Below are positions 9,991 to 20,718 of a DNA stretch of 64,000 nt, piece after piece. The position numbers were made by a program, and so were the translations under genes. The stretch spans positions 57,471,286-57,535,285 of the forward strand of contig OY747702.1 of assembly GCA_963556495.2 (NCBI GenBank). Direction: 5' to 3'. The stretch is from Valencia hispanica (taxonomy: Eukaryota; Chordata; Actinopteri; Cyprinodontiformes; Valenciidae). The notes under the pieces are model-generated. The model was not told the DNA's origin, ran no database searches, and saw only the letters and a list, made by a program, of their open reading frames with translations. Numbering within the stretch: the first letter of the stretch is position 1; every line of letters begins with the position of its first letter.

Positions 9991-12870
9991 GTAAGATGGA
10001 GTAAATTATCAACCAGTCTTATTTTGTTTTTCTTTTTTATATATATATATTGTAAATCTGGTATTTTTGCATGCTTTTGACTGTAGTATATATTTGCTAA
10101 TGCATGTTGTGTTTTGGATTGTGGTGGTAATGAGTGGGACTGGACAATGATGATGCTGATTGGTTTTAGCTGGCAGTCAGCTCCTCCCTGCCTGGCTGGG
10201 ACACAATTAGGCTAAGAGGGTGCAGGTGTGGACTGTAGCAAACACCAGTGTATATAAGCACCTCATGGAATGCAACAAGGAGGGTTTTTTTCTTGTCTGA
10301 TTCTGTTAACCACACTGAGATAAGAGGAAGGGTTTTGGGCGACGGAAGCTGGAACAAAGAGGTGCAGCAACATATGATGTGGTTGAGGATCAGATGACAA
10401 GGACTGGGTGGAATCGCCAACCGATCGTGCTGAGGAAAGACTGGAAACACCGCCTACTTACAGATGAGTTAAAGGGATGACTTTTTTTACCTAGAATTAT
10501 GAATGAGTGGGCTGCTCCCATTGTGTAAAGAGTGTCTTAGCGCATTCTGTTTCTTTGGCAGTGGCAGGACGGCAGCAGTAGTGGAGACGTCGAATAGGCA
10601 GCGGTGTCCCCACCAGAACATCTTGGGTGGACACACTTTCTTCTGGATAGCGGAGCCATCCCACCAACCCAAGCCTTCACCTTTTTGTTTTTGATTGAAC
10701 CCACTTCCTGCAGACTCATGGAAGAAAACCAAACTGGCTTGAATCCTGACTATTAATAAAAGGAACTCTTGACACTGAGTAGAAGCGGTCCTGCATTCTT
10801 GTGGCAGTGGAATTTTAAGCTCGTATAAATAAAAGATCCAGGGACACTGAGTGTGACACATACACACATGCAAACACATTCCCTGTTCAGTTTTGAATTC
10901 CCAGTTGAACTGAATGTTTTTGGACTATAGGAGAAAATTCTGAAATTCTCAGGTGGTATTTCCATTCAAGACTCTTACATTGTGCCTTCGCCTGCTGTGC
11001 ATACAACTGCCACTGTACATACCACTCTCCTGCTGTTTCAACTGCATTAATCTTATGTAAATATATTAATCAATGCACTGAAATTCAGAGCTAGATTTGA
11101 GGTCTTATCTTTGGGGAAATGTATCTCAAAATTCAAGAGTTAACTACATATGAGTCTTTCTTTGCTGAGTTTTTGATATGGTTGTTGGTGCTTGGGGTTA
11201 AGAGGCATTCTTAAGGTTTGACCTGAGTTAAACAAATGTATCTTTCAAACAACTGAAAAAAATGCTATTGATTTTTATACCGGTTATTCCTGCCAGGGTT
11301 TTGGTCACTGGAATAAAAGGCTATTTGTACCAGAAGAGTGACTCGTACTGGCAAATCTTTAAAGAATTACCCATCTATGCAGCTGCAGTTAACTGTGCCA
11401 GATGCTTTCAGCTCATTGCACCACTTCCACCTACTTGTGGAATCAATATTCAGCAAATGACCAAAAATCAAAGGTTTTATATATCTGCACACCAAAAATA
11501 ACACCTCAGAGGAAGACTCTGATTATGTGAACTGTGGATAACTGAACTCGAAGAAAACATTTTATAACTAGATCAAACAAAGCTAGAACTGATGCAAAAT
11601 GACATCTAGAGTGGACGGTATGGTCTACAATGATTTTACTCATGTGGGATCAGGCATCAGATGTCTTTAATTTCTTGTTTTAGTTCATGACTTTACCCTC
11701 CCACATTTTCAGTAATGCAGCAGAGCTTAAACTAGCTCAAATTCCTACTTAAGCATCTCAGGTCTTTACATAGTGTGCTCTTATTTAAGTGCATCAGAGT
11801 CTTAAACTATGTCAAGCAAACCTTCAAAAGCTGTTATCAAAAAATCCATCCCAGTTTCCTTGTTACCTTCAATCAGAACACAGACAGAAAATGAATGTCA
11901 ACAGGTGAATTTTAGAACATTAGACACAACTAGGGCAGTATTTGGTTACTTACATACAGAAATGCATTGATCGAGTCACATGTGGGCTTCTGGTGTGAAG
12001 CCACTTGAGTAGTGCAGGTTTTGCTGTAATTTAAAACATTTCTGTCTCAAACTGAAAACTGCAACATGGTTTCTTTCTCTGTGATTGTCATTTGCTGGCA
12101 TGAGAAATGACAGACTCTCAATTACACACTTAGCACGTGTTGGCAGAGTATTCAGCAGCACTGTAATTAAGGTTGCAGTAAAGAGGACTCACTTGAAATG
12201 TCTACCCTTTTAAAAACCATTTAAAGACTGGAAAAGGTCAATAAGATGCAATTGTTTTGCTGGTGAAGTGTTTAATTTTAAGAATTTCTTCATATTTTGA
12301 AAGCTACTTGCTCACTTTGTGACAAGTCTTGTGCCTTTTAAGTCTTTATCTGTACACATAACACAGATCTAAAATGACCAACAATGAATTGTTGTGGACA
12401 CTTTTACAAGGAGATAACAAGAAAGACACACCCCTATTTAGATTAATCAACTAAAATGGCCAAAACTGTGTGTTTAGTCACTTGATAAATTATTAATATT
12501 TTATTCATGGTAAGCATGGTGATGGCACCATCATGCTGTGGGAATGCTTACTTTTCAGCAGGGACAAGACAGCTTTTCAGTGGACAAGACGGGAATAATG
12601 GTGGCAACTACTGCGGGCAGTGTTGGAAGAAAATCGGCTGGAGGCTGCAGAAAACTTGACACTAGCAGGACAACCACCCTAACCACACAGCCTGACAGTA
12701 CGCTCCCCTTCCCCTTTGACTGAGCTTTATCTATTTTGCAAGTAGAAATGAGCAAAAATGTCAGTATGTAGATGCAAAGTTAGTTAGTAGAAAACATACC
12801 CCAGGGCCTGGGCTGGTGGGCTGCTCTGCTACTGTGGGGGCTTTGGCGGTCAGCTTGTCTCCATCCTGGA
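9991..12870. other. Unassigned sequence with one promoter-like patch
   Basis: No gene was recognised. Between 10160 and 10300 there is an inverted CCAAT motif (GATTGG, 10158-10163) about 85 bp before GTGTATATAAGCACC (10248-10262), a plausible TATA box. An AATAAA lies at 10755-10760. This could be a remnant LTR or an isolated promoter. No repeat pair, target duplication or coding exon supports either reading. A 130-codon minus-strand frame (10879-10487) has no recognisable motif. Confidence 0.35.
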
Positions 12871-12876
12871 TTGAAG

Positions 12877-13640
12877 ACAAGGCAACGCAATTTTAGCAAC
12901 AACAGGGTAATTCAAGGTGCTTTACATGATTTAGTGAAAAAAAAAACCATAGAATGTAACATTGGCAATTAACAGTATTTTAGCATGAAACACACACAAC
13001 ACATGATACACAGTAAAGCATTAAAAAGCAATTAGCCATTAAGCATGAGCACATGATACATATGGCATTAAACGTTTACTCAAAGGCAATTCTAAACAGA
13101 TGAGTTTTTAGTTTTGATTTAAAGCAGCTCCATGTTTCAGCAGCTCTGCAGTCGCCAGGAAGTCTGTTCCAGATAAGGGGAGCATAGAATCTGAAAGATG
13201 CTTCTCCATGTTTGGTTTTGAGTCTAGGGATGTTCAGTAGGCTAGAGTTGGAGGATCTTAGTGGTCTGGTGGGTTGGTGTAGTAACAGTAGATCTTCAAG
13301 AAGGTACCGTGACAACAGGTCTTCAACTAATGTGGGTGCTAAGCCATTCAAGGATTCATTAACTAGTAGGAGTATTTTGAAGTCTATTCTCTGAGCTACA
13401 GGGAGCCAGTATAAGGACTTTAGAACTGGGGTTATGTGCTCTGCTTTCCTGTTTCTAGTGAGGAACACGAGCAGCAGCATTCTGGATCAGCTGCAGCTGT
13501 CTGATTGACTTTTTAGGCAGACCTGTGAAGACGCTGTTGCAGTAATCAGTCCGACTAAAGATAAACGCATGGATGAGTTTTTCTAGGTCTTGTTTCGACA
13601 TCAGTCCTTTAATCCTAGAAATGTTCTTCAGGTGATAGAA
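12877..13640 (-). mobile_element. L2-B LINE 3' fragment
   Basis: The minus-strand copy begins at its 3' end near 12877 (one remaining GGCAA unit, then CAATTTTAG and the CAAGGTGCTTTACATGATT stem). It includes the ORF2 C-terminus at 13480-13076 ([38 protein letters not shown]). An upstream piece in another frame lies at 13640-13455 ([20 protein letters not shown]). A frameshift near 13460 separates them. The 5' truncation is sharp at about 13640, where similarity to the other L2-B copies stops within GATAGAA. Confidence 0.87.
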
Positions 13641-14980
13641 GGGGACCACCTCCTCGGTCCGCGGACTGGTTTCCCTGCTGGAGTGGGCATACAAAATTCC
13701 TCTTTGTGTGTCTTTGCGTTAGGTGCGTACGCTTTATCTGATGGGTACAATGTTGCTGTTGAGAAGCTGCTTGTGACAATGAGACATTGTCTCTTTATAT
13801 TGTCAGTGGTTGGAGATAAGTCAATCAGAACATAATCAGACAAAAAAGAAAACAACAACACGGCTTAAATAATTTATTTATGGTTGATGATAGAGTTGGT
13901 GTATTTCCTGGAAATTAGTTAAGAACAAAGAGGTTAGTGATGGAATTGAAATACTTAATTCTTTTACTTACCTGCACAATCTTTTTCCACAGCAGGGCAC
14001 AGCCAAAAGGTTTCTTTAGAGTTCTGTGCACCTGATCAATGGTTGGGTTGAACCATTGTGGGAAATAGGATGGGGGAAAAGGGAATGTGTCAGTGCTGTG
14101 GTTTTTCTGTTCAGTCTAGGAAGAACTATAGTTGTGAACACTTTTATGTAACCTTGTTTGTAAATGTGTTAATGTAAATATGTGTTTTGTTTCACTGTAA
14201 AGTACCTTGTATGTTACCCCAGGTAATGGTTTATCCCAATTAGAGCAGCTGTTTATATATTAGCTATCTTCCTGTTGGTATGAGGAGTGTGGTTGGTGAT
14301 ACTAAAATGCCACAAAAAAAAAATAAAATGAGAAAGAAGCGTCTATTGTCGTCCTGACCATTTTGTCACAAGCTGTCTGTGGGTCCCCAACTCCATGGCC
14401 GTTTCTAGTACAGAAAGGTTAGACTGCTGCTGTGCATTGTTGATCTCAGATTGTAGACATTGAAAATAAAAAGGCAATAGGAGAGCAGGCAGCTGATTAA
14501 AAAACTTTTATAAAGTGCAACATGGAATCATTTTACTTGAAGCTGTGTCTTCCTAAATAAACCCTAATATTTGACTGGATAACATCCACAGTAACTCACT
14601 GCAGACTGTTTTAAAGATCAAAACAGCTCAGAGGGGCTAACTCTATTTTTCTACAGTACCTCTGAGTGATTTAGATTTTTAAAGTGTAGAGATAAAATAA
14701 ATTCATTATATATTCAGCACACAACCATGAGGTATAAAATACTAATACAATTTCAGATAATTTAAATATAAAAAATATTTACATATTTATTAAGCTAATA
14801 ATAGAATAATTTATTTGACAAATCCGTTTCAAGTTTTATTTAAATCTTCCCATGTATAAATTTCAATTTTGGGACATTTTAAATTTATCGAATTGTGGCA
14901 CGTCTGTGGCTTTCCATACCTGCTGTTCTTTTCTGTTTATGTGACATTTAGCATTTTCACACGTTTTTAGATTTTCTGTT
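13641..14980. other. Unassigned sequence
   Basis: No gene recognised. An AATAAA sits near 14321 after a poly(A)-like run at 14312-14320, and A+T-rich DNA follows to 14980. Nothing here matches the other elements in the window. Confidence 0.45.
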
Positions 14981-14982
14981 TA

Positions 14983-17570
14983 TTCAATTCAATTCAAATT
15001 CAAAAATACTTTATTGATCCCAGAGGGAAATTAAGTGTTGGTTGTAGCTCATATAATAAATTCTTTAAGGAGTTGTTGTAGATAATGATGGCTGTGAGCA
15101 GGAAGGATTTCCTGTAGCGGTCTGTATTGCAGCAAAACTGAAGAAGCCTCCGAGTGAAGACGCTCTGTTGTTGTTTGACTGTCTCATGAAGAGGATGCTC
15201 AGGGTTGTCCATAATTTTTTTGATTTTATGAAGAATCCTTCTTTGCATCATCATCTCCAGATGTTCCACAGTCGTCCCCAGAACAGAACCAGCCTTCTTT
15301 ATCAGGTTGTTTAGCCTTTTTAAATCCCTGGCTCTGATGCTGCTACCCCAACAGATGACGGCTGAAGAGATTACACTCTCCACAACAGACTTGTAGAAGA
15401 TCTGCAGCATCTTGCAGCAAACCTTGAAGGACCTAAGCTTCCTCAAGAAGTACAGTCTGCTCTGTCCCTTCTTGTAGACGGCTTCACTGTTGCGCCTCCA
15501 GTCCAGTCTGTTGTCAAGGTGAACTCTGAGGTATTTATACTCCTCAACCACCTCCACTTCTTCTCCCATGATGGAAAGAGTGTTTGACTTATCCCTGTTT
15601 CTTCTGAAATCTACAATCATCTCCTTTGTTTTGTTCACATTCAAGGTGAGACGATTGTTTCCACACCATGTCACAAAGCGGTCCACCAGCTCTCTGTATT
15701 TAGCTTCTTGTTCATCTCTGATACACCCGACAATTGCAGAGTCATCTGAGTATTTCTGCAGATGACAGGTCTCTGATTTGTACTGGAAGTCTGAGGTGTA
15801 CAGAGTGAAAAGGAATGGTGAGAGTACGGTCCTTTGTGGTGCTCCTGTGCTGCTGACCACCTGGTTTGTCACACAATTCTTCAGTCTCACAAATTGTGGT
15901 CTGTTGGTCAGGTAGTCATTGATCCAGGCGATTGTTGAGGGCTCCACCTGTGTCTTCAGGAGTTTCTCACAAAGCAAATCAGGCTGAATTGTGTTAAATG
16001 CACTAGAGAAATCAAAGAACATGATCCTCACAGTGCTGCCTGCTTTGTCCAGATGACAGTGGGTTGGTTGAAGCAGGTGGATGATGGCATCTTCAACTCC
16101 AACTCCACAGCGATAAGCAAACTGCAGTGGGTCCTGATACGTTCTTGTTTGCTTACTCAGGGGTGCCAACAGGAGTCTCTCCAGGACCTTCATGATGTGG
16201 GATGTCAGGGCAACGGGGCTATAGTCATTGATGACTGATGGGTGAGTTCTTTTGGGTACTGGAACAAGGCAGGATGTCTTCCACAACACTGGAACCTTCT
16301 CCTGAGTTAGGCTAAGGTTGAAGATGTGCTGCAGAATCCCACAGAGCTGCTCTCCACAGGCCTTCAGGACTCTGGGGCTGACACCATCTGGACCTGGAGC
16401 CTTGTTCCGGTTCAGTTTCTCCAGCTGCCTCTTCACCTGACTTTTGGAGACAGACAAGTGGGAGGGGGAGGCAAAGGGGGTAGCAGCATTTCCTGACTTG
16501 GTTGAAGTCAAACTTGTGGAATTAGAAGAGTCCATGGCTGAGGTGAAGGATAAAACATCCGAGGTGAAACAGGAAAGCTGTTGATCAGAGGAGAGTGGGA
16601 TGTCTGTTTGGCTGGGTACAGGGGAGAGGGATGCTGAGCTAGTTCCTGAACTAAACCTGTTGAAGAACGTGTTCAGTTCATTGGCTCTGTCCAGACTTCC
16701 ATCTATCCAATCCTTCTTGTCCTTAAAACCTGTGATCTTTCTCATTCCTGACCAGACATCTCTGATATTGTTCCTCTGTAGTTTGTTCTCCAGCTTCTTC
16801 CTGTATGCCTCCTTGCTGTCTCTGATCTTAACCTTAAGTTGCTTCTGTATACTCCTCAGTAATTCCCTGTCTCCCTCCCTGAAGGCTCTTTTTTTCTTGT
16901 TTAGCAGTTCCTTCAGGTCACTGGTGATCCAGGGTTTGTTATTAGGGAAGCATCTCACTGTTCTGGTGGGGATGATGTTGTCCACACAGAAGTTTATATA
17001 GTCAGTCACACACTCAGTCATGGCATTGATGTCCTCTCCATGTGCTTGGCAAAGAGTCATCCAGTCTGTGGCTGCAAAACAACCCTGCAGGGCTTCTTCA
17101 GCTTCCTGTGACCATTTTCTCACAGTTCGTTTTGTCACAGGTTGCCTCTGAACAAAGGGTTTATATTCTGAACAGAGAAAAACAAGATTGTGATCCGATT
17201 GTCCCAGAGGAGGTCTTGGTTTGGACATGTATGAATCCTTTACATTTGCATAAAACAAATCCAAGGTCCTGTTTTCTCTTGTAGAGCAGCTGACAAACTG
17301 TTGAAATGTTGGAAGTGTAGTAGAGAGCGAGGCATGATTAAAATCACCAGATATTGCCACAAATGCATTGGGGTGCTGTGTCTGTAGCTTAGCAACAATG
17401 GAACTGATGACATCACATGCACTGTCGGCAACGGCTGAAGGTGGAATGTAAACAACTGCCAAAATTACACTGGTGAACTCTCTTGGTAAATAATATGGAC
17501 GTTTATGTGACATTTTTAGATGTGAGCTTCAAATCCTGTAGTGAACAGGAGTGACTTAATTCCATTCATC
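14983..17570 (-). mobile_element. Rex1-like LINE, 5'-truncated
   Basis: The minus-strand LINE ends near 14983 in ATTCAATTCAATTCAAATTC repeats, preceded by the CAATAAAGTATTTTTG terminus typical of fish Rex1 elements. The coding region has FFDFSSAFNTI in RT motif A, matching the conserved SSAFNT block that I know from Rex1. The copy at 56668-58235 on the plus strand is a shorter relative, and the 3' end alone recurs at 23731-23812. Endonuclease similarity fades at about 17560-17570, so the N-terminal half of EN and anything upstream are missing. Confidence 0.85.
15000..17513 (-). CDS. Rex1-like endonuclease/reverse transcriptase, 837-codon open frame
   Basis: The uninterrupted frame starts within the endonuclease (YYLPREFTSVILAVVY; ISGDFNHASL at about residues 55-64; RTLDLFY; GQSDHNLVF). 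A basic linker follows, then RT: KAPGPDGVSPRVLKAC, INDYSPVALTSHIMKVLERL, FFDFSSAFNTIQPDLL (motif A), STGAPQRTVLSPFLF and YSDDSAIVG (motif C, SDD instead of ADD). The thumb and C-terminal region runs to NTDRYRKSFL and then about 30 codons that are probably 3' UTR. The ATG at 17511-17513 is internal to the family protein. Just upstream, CSLQDLKLTSKN continues the EN in another frame, so a frameshift marks the true break. Two changes look damaging: NDYSP for the usual NDYRP, and GAPQRT for GAPQGT. With half the EN gone, the product cannot support normal target-primed insertion. Confidence 0.8.
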   Translation of the reverse strand: MSHKRPYYLPREFTSVILAVVYIPPSAVADSACDVISSIVAKLQTQHPNAFVAISGDFNHASLSTTLPTFQQFVSCSTRENRTLDLFYANVKDSYMSKPRPPLGQSDHNLVFLCSEYKPFVQRQPVTKRTVRKWSQEAEEALQGCFAATDWMTLCQAHGEDINAMTECVTDYINFCVDNIIPTRTVRCFPNNKPWITSDLKELLNKKKRAFREGDRELLRSIQKQLKVKIRDSKEAYRKKLENKLQRNNIRDVWSGMRKITGFKDKKDWIDGSLDRANELNTFFNRFSSGTSSASLSPVPSQTDIPLSSDQQLSCFTSDVLSFTSAMDSSNSTSLTSTKSGNAATPFASPSHLSVSKSQVKRQLEKLNRNKAPGPDGVSPRVLKACGEQLCGILQHIFNLSLTQEKVPVLWKTSCLVPVPKRTHPSVINDYSPVALTSHIMKVLERLLLAPLSKQTRTYQDPLQFAYRCGVGVEDAIIHLLQPTHCHLDKAGSTVRIMFFDFSSAFNTIQPDLLCEKLLKTQVEPSTIAWINDYLTNRPQFVRLKNCVTNQVVSSTGAPQRTVLSPFLFTLYTSDFQYKSETCHLQKYSDDSAIVGCIRDEQEAKYRELVDRFVTWCGNNRLTLNVNKTKEMIVDFRRNRDKSNTLSIMGEEVEVVEEYKYLRVHLDNRLDWRRNSEAVYKKGQSRLYFLRKLRSFKVCCKMLQIFYKSVVESVISSAVICWGSSIRARDLKRLNNLIKKAGSVLGTTVEHLEMMMQRRILHKIKKIMDNPEHPLHETVKQQQSVFTRRLLQFCCNTDRYRKSFLLTAIIIYNNSLKNLLYELQPTLNFPLGSIKYF

Positions 17571-17649
17571 CAGCCCAGATCAGGTGTGCTACTGTGAGGA
17601 CGCAACCTGGTAACGTTAGGTGAAAGGAGCAGAGGGGGAACAGAAGGTT

Positions 17650-17724
17650 CTATCACCTGAGGAACACACCTCAAAGCGCAGGTACAGCCTACCTGCGCTT
17701 TGAGGTGTGTTCCTCAGGTGATAG
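17650..17724. repeat. Perfect 35-bp inverted repeat with 5-nt loop
   Basis: Bases 17650-17684 are the exact reverse complement of 17690-17724, separated only by CAGCC. Pairing stops abruptly at both outer ends (T at 17649 faces T at 17725). It lies about 80-90 bp beyond the 5' break of the Rex1-like copy. The perfect match implies recent origin or strong conservation. A template-switch event during insertion or repair is my preferred reading; a small structured RNA is an alternative. Confidence 0.9.
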
Positions 17725-18182
17725 TCACAGTGCCGTTTCTTTATTTGAAACTAATGAAGGATGTCTTACCCAGAGCGGAGCGACTAACTGAGGCTGTGCT
17801 ATTTTTTTCTCCAAACCATGTCTGTATTTGGGGAGGGAGATTTGAGACCACTACTGCAAGGATGATTGAGAAGAAAACATCACCTTTCTTATTGTGTTGA
17901 TTACAGTGACTTTATTTGTCATTTTGGTGCAGGTTTGCTATAATCCATAACAACTCTCTCTGGTTTCATAATACCGTAACCCTTGGGGACAAAAAGATGA
18001 ATCAGTTTTCATGAACTCATCCAGATTATCATCTCCACAAAAAGTGAAAAACAATTAGTGGTGCCTTTACATGTTCCCCATCAGTAACATGACTCATCCT
18101 GTAAATGAGAAAACAGGTTATTTTGTCTCACTGTGCTTCTGTGTTGGTGTCATTGTCTTATGATCTTAGCTTCCATCTCATT
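17725..18182. other. Unassigned sequence between the hairpin and L2-C
   Basis: No gene or known repeat recognised. It could include inverted LINE 5' sequence, but I could not match it to any other part of the window. Confidence 0.4.
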
Positions 18183-18975
18183 CAATTCAATTCAGTTTCA
18201 ATTCAGTTTATTTATATAGCGCCAATTCACAACAGATGTCATCTCAAGGCACTTAACAAGAAGTCATTTCAATACAATTATACAAACATTCCAATCAGTT
18301 AAAAAGTTTCCTATTTAAGGAATCCCAGCAGATTGCGTCAGTCATTGGCGTGAGGTTGGGCAGATTTCCAACCACAGCAATCCTTCAGCAATCCCTCATA
18401 CTGAGCAAGCATGTAGCGACAGTGGAGAGGAAAAACTCCCCTTTAACAGGAAGAAACCTCCAACAGAACCAGGCTCAGTAGGAGCGGCCATCTGCCACGA
18501 CCGTCTGGGGGTTTGAGAAGACAGAGCAGAACATAGAAGGAACAGAAGATCCGATATCAGGATTTATGGATAAATATAGTTGTGTATCATCGGCATAGCT
18601 GTGGAAATTTATCCCATGCTGTCTAATGATTCTACCAATTGGAAGCATATATATGGTGAAAAGAATTGGTCCAAGGACAGAACCCTGTGGAACTCCACAA
18701 GTAACCCTTGAGAGTGAAGATGACTTATCATTTAGATGAACAAACTGGAATCTATCAGACAAATATGATTTAAACCAGCCTAGTGCTGTTCCTTTGATCC
18801 CTGCAACATGTTCAAGCCTTTCTAAGAGAATATTATGATCGACTGTGTCAAAAGCAGCACTGAGATCTAACAAAACCAGAACAGACACCAGTCCATTATC
18901 TGAGGCCATGAGAATATCATTAGTAACCTTCACCAGTGCTGTTTCAGTGCTATGATGAGCTCTAAAACCTGACAT
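18183..18975 (-). mobile_element. L2-C LINE copy with internal deletion
   Basis: The minus-strand copy starts at its 3' end with ATTCAATTCAATTCAG repeats, TTTATATAGCGCCAATTCAC and the CTCAAGGCACTT stem (18183-18260), then the 3' UTR seen at 6245-6645. At about 18550 it passes directly into RT coding sequence, read 18975-18550. This includes FRAHHSTETALVKVTND, VLLDLSAAFDTVDHNILLERL (motif A), [16 protein letters not shown] and [15 protein letters not shown] (motif C). Everything between the residues after YADD and the 3' UTR is missing, so the thumb and C-terminus were deleted internally. The 5' truncation lies just before FRAHHST. Confidence 0.83.
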
Positions 18976-18979
18976 CTTC

Positions 18980-19262
18980 TCTAGTGCATTTCCGGGGTTA
19001 TAGCTTCATCATTTCCTCACCTTAAGTAGTTTTTTCCTCCATCTCAAATGTGTTCTTATTGATTTAAATCTTTGTTTCTGTCAGTGGAGTGTTCCCCTCG
19101 GCTGCACCAGGGTCATCACCTGTCTCATCACATCTGCTTCAATTAAAGAGTCAGTTTATTTCCAAAATACTTAAATACTTTAGCCTGCCAGAGTCTTCAT
19201 CTTAGTTATAAAGAACCCATTATCATGATTCATTCATGTTTCAAATTTACTTCTACGCGTGA
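18980..19262. other. Unassigned sequence
   Basis: Short stretch between the L2-C copy and the hAT element. Nothing recognisable. Confidence 0.45.
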
Positions 19263-19545
19263 TCTATAATCAGGGTTCGAATTACATCAAAGCTTTTGGG
19301 AGAGCCATATTACTCATCCTGCGCTGCGATTTTCAAATTCACCTGCACACATGTATATATTTTATGGCACAACGGTTAATAACATAAAAAAATATTTTGG
19401 TAGTTCGACAGGCTCTGTGCAAACAAAAAGCAGCAAAGGATCCACATGCAGCCAGCATTTTCTATCTTATCAAACCCTTTCAAGAACAACAAATTTACCT
19501 AATTATTTCAGCACAAGCCTGGTCTGATTTGTGCACACTTTAGGC

Positions 19546-20718
19546 AAGGCAAGGCAAGGCAATTTTATTTGTATAGCACACTTTCAACAGCAGGGTAATT
19601 CAAGGTGCTTTACATGATTTGGTGATTAAAAAAACAAACAAAAAAAAACACATGGAATATAACATTGGAAATTAAAAGTAAAAGAAACACACATTACACG
19701 TGATACACAATAAAGCAAGAGAAAGATCAATAAAGCAATAGAGCATGAACACATTTCAAACATATGACATCAAGCATTTACTCGAAGGCAATTCTAAACA
19801 GATGGGTTTTTAGTCTCGATTTAAAGCAGTTCAGAGTTTCAGCTGCTCTACACTCGTCAGGAAGTCTGTTCCAGATAAGGGGAGCATAGAAACTGAAAGC
19901 TGCTTCTCCATGTTTAGTTCTGTGTCTAGGGATGTTTAGTAGGCTAGAGTTGGAGGACCTGAGTGGTCTTGGTGGTTGGTACAGTGACAACAGGTCTTCA
20001 ACATATTTTGGTGCTAAGCCATGTAATGATTTTTAAACTAGTAGGAGTATTTTGAAGTCTATTGTCTGAGCTACAGGGAGCCAGTGTAAGGACTTTAGAA
20101 CTGGGGTGATGGGCTCTACTTTCCTGGTTCTAGTGAGGACGCGAGCGGCAGCATTCTGGATCAGCTGCAGCTGTCTGATTGACTTTTTAGGCAGACCTGA
20201 GAAGACCCTGTTGCAGTAATTAATCCGACTAAAGATAAACGCATGGATGAGTTTTTCTAGGTCCTGTTGCGACATCAGTCCTTTAATCCTAGAAATGTTC
20301 TTCAGGTGATAGAAGGCTGACCTTGTTATTGCCTTTATGTGACCCTGGAGGTTCAGGTCTGAGTCCATTACTACACCTAGGTTTCGAGCCTGATCAGTAG
20401 TTTCTAGCTGTATTAACTGAAGCTGTGTGCTGACTCTTGATCGCTCCTTGGGTCCAAAAATAATTACTTCAGTTTTGTTTCTATTCAGCTGGAGACAGTT
20501 ATGGCACATCCAGCCATTTATTTGGTCAATCCATTGATTTAGGGTTTGAATGGGTTCAGAGTCACCTGGTGACATTGTAATGTAGAGCTGTGTGTCATCC
20601 ACGTAGTTATGGTAGCTAATGTTATTAGTTCCTATAATCTTGCCTAGTGAGAGCATGTAGATATTAAATAAGAGGGGCCCCAGGATGGAGCCCTGGGGCA
20701 CCCCACATGTGATTTCTT
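19546..20718 (-). mobile_element. L2-B LINE 3' copy nested in the hAT element
   Basis: The 3' end at 19546 shows about four GGCAA units (TTGCC on the element strand), then CAATTTTATTTGTATAGCACACTTTCAAC. Similarity to the 42.4 kb copy continues to about 20718, where it stops inside the codons before CGVPQGS. The sequence CTTTAG borders both ends (19540-19545 and 20715-20720 region), a probable 6-bp target duplication or junction microhomology. The copy therefore inserted after the hAT element and was 5'-truncated within the RT domain. Confidence 0.88.
19778..20701 (-). pseudogene. L2-B ORF2 C-terminal half, broken
   Basis: The first part reads 20701-20033: [21 protein letters not shown], then [17 protein letters not shown], where catalytic motif C has V for A, and on through [15 protein letters not shown] to [20 protein letters not shown] residues. 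A stop at 20033 (TAA replacing a codon of the KSLHG segment) separates it from 19990-19778, which gives [17 protein letters not shown] and the end [11 protein letters not shown]. There is no endonuclease and no motif A. Confidence 0.85.

Noticed and set aside
10166..10879. Two minus-strand frames of 94 and 130 codons
   Set aside because: No domain pattern or splice-bounded structure. They overlap a promoter-like patch read in the other direction.
14040..14390. Possible solo LTR (TATA-like sequence, AATAAA, CA end)
   Set aside because: No matching TG start, inverted ends or target duplication could be found.
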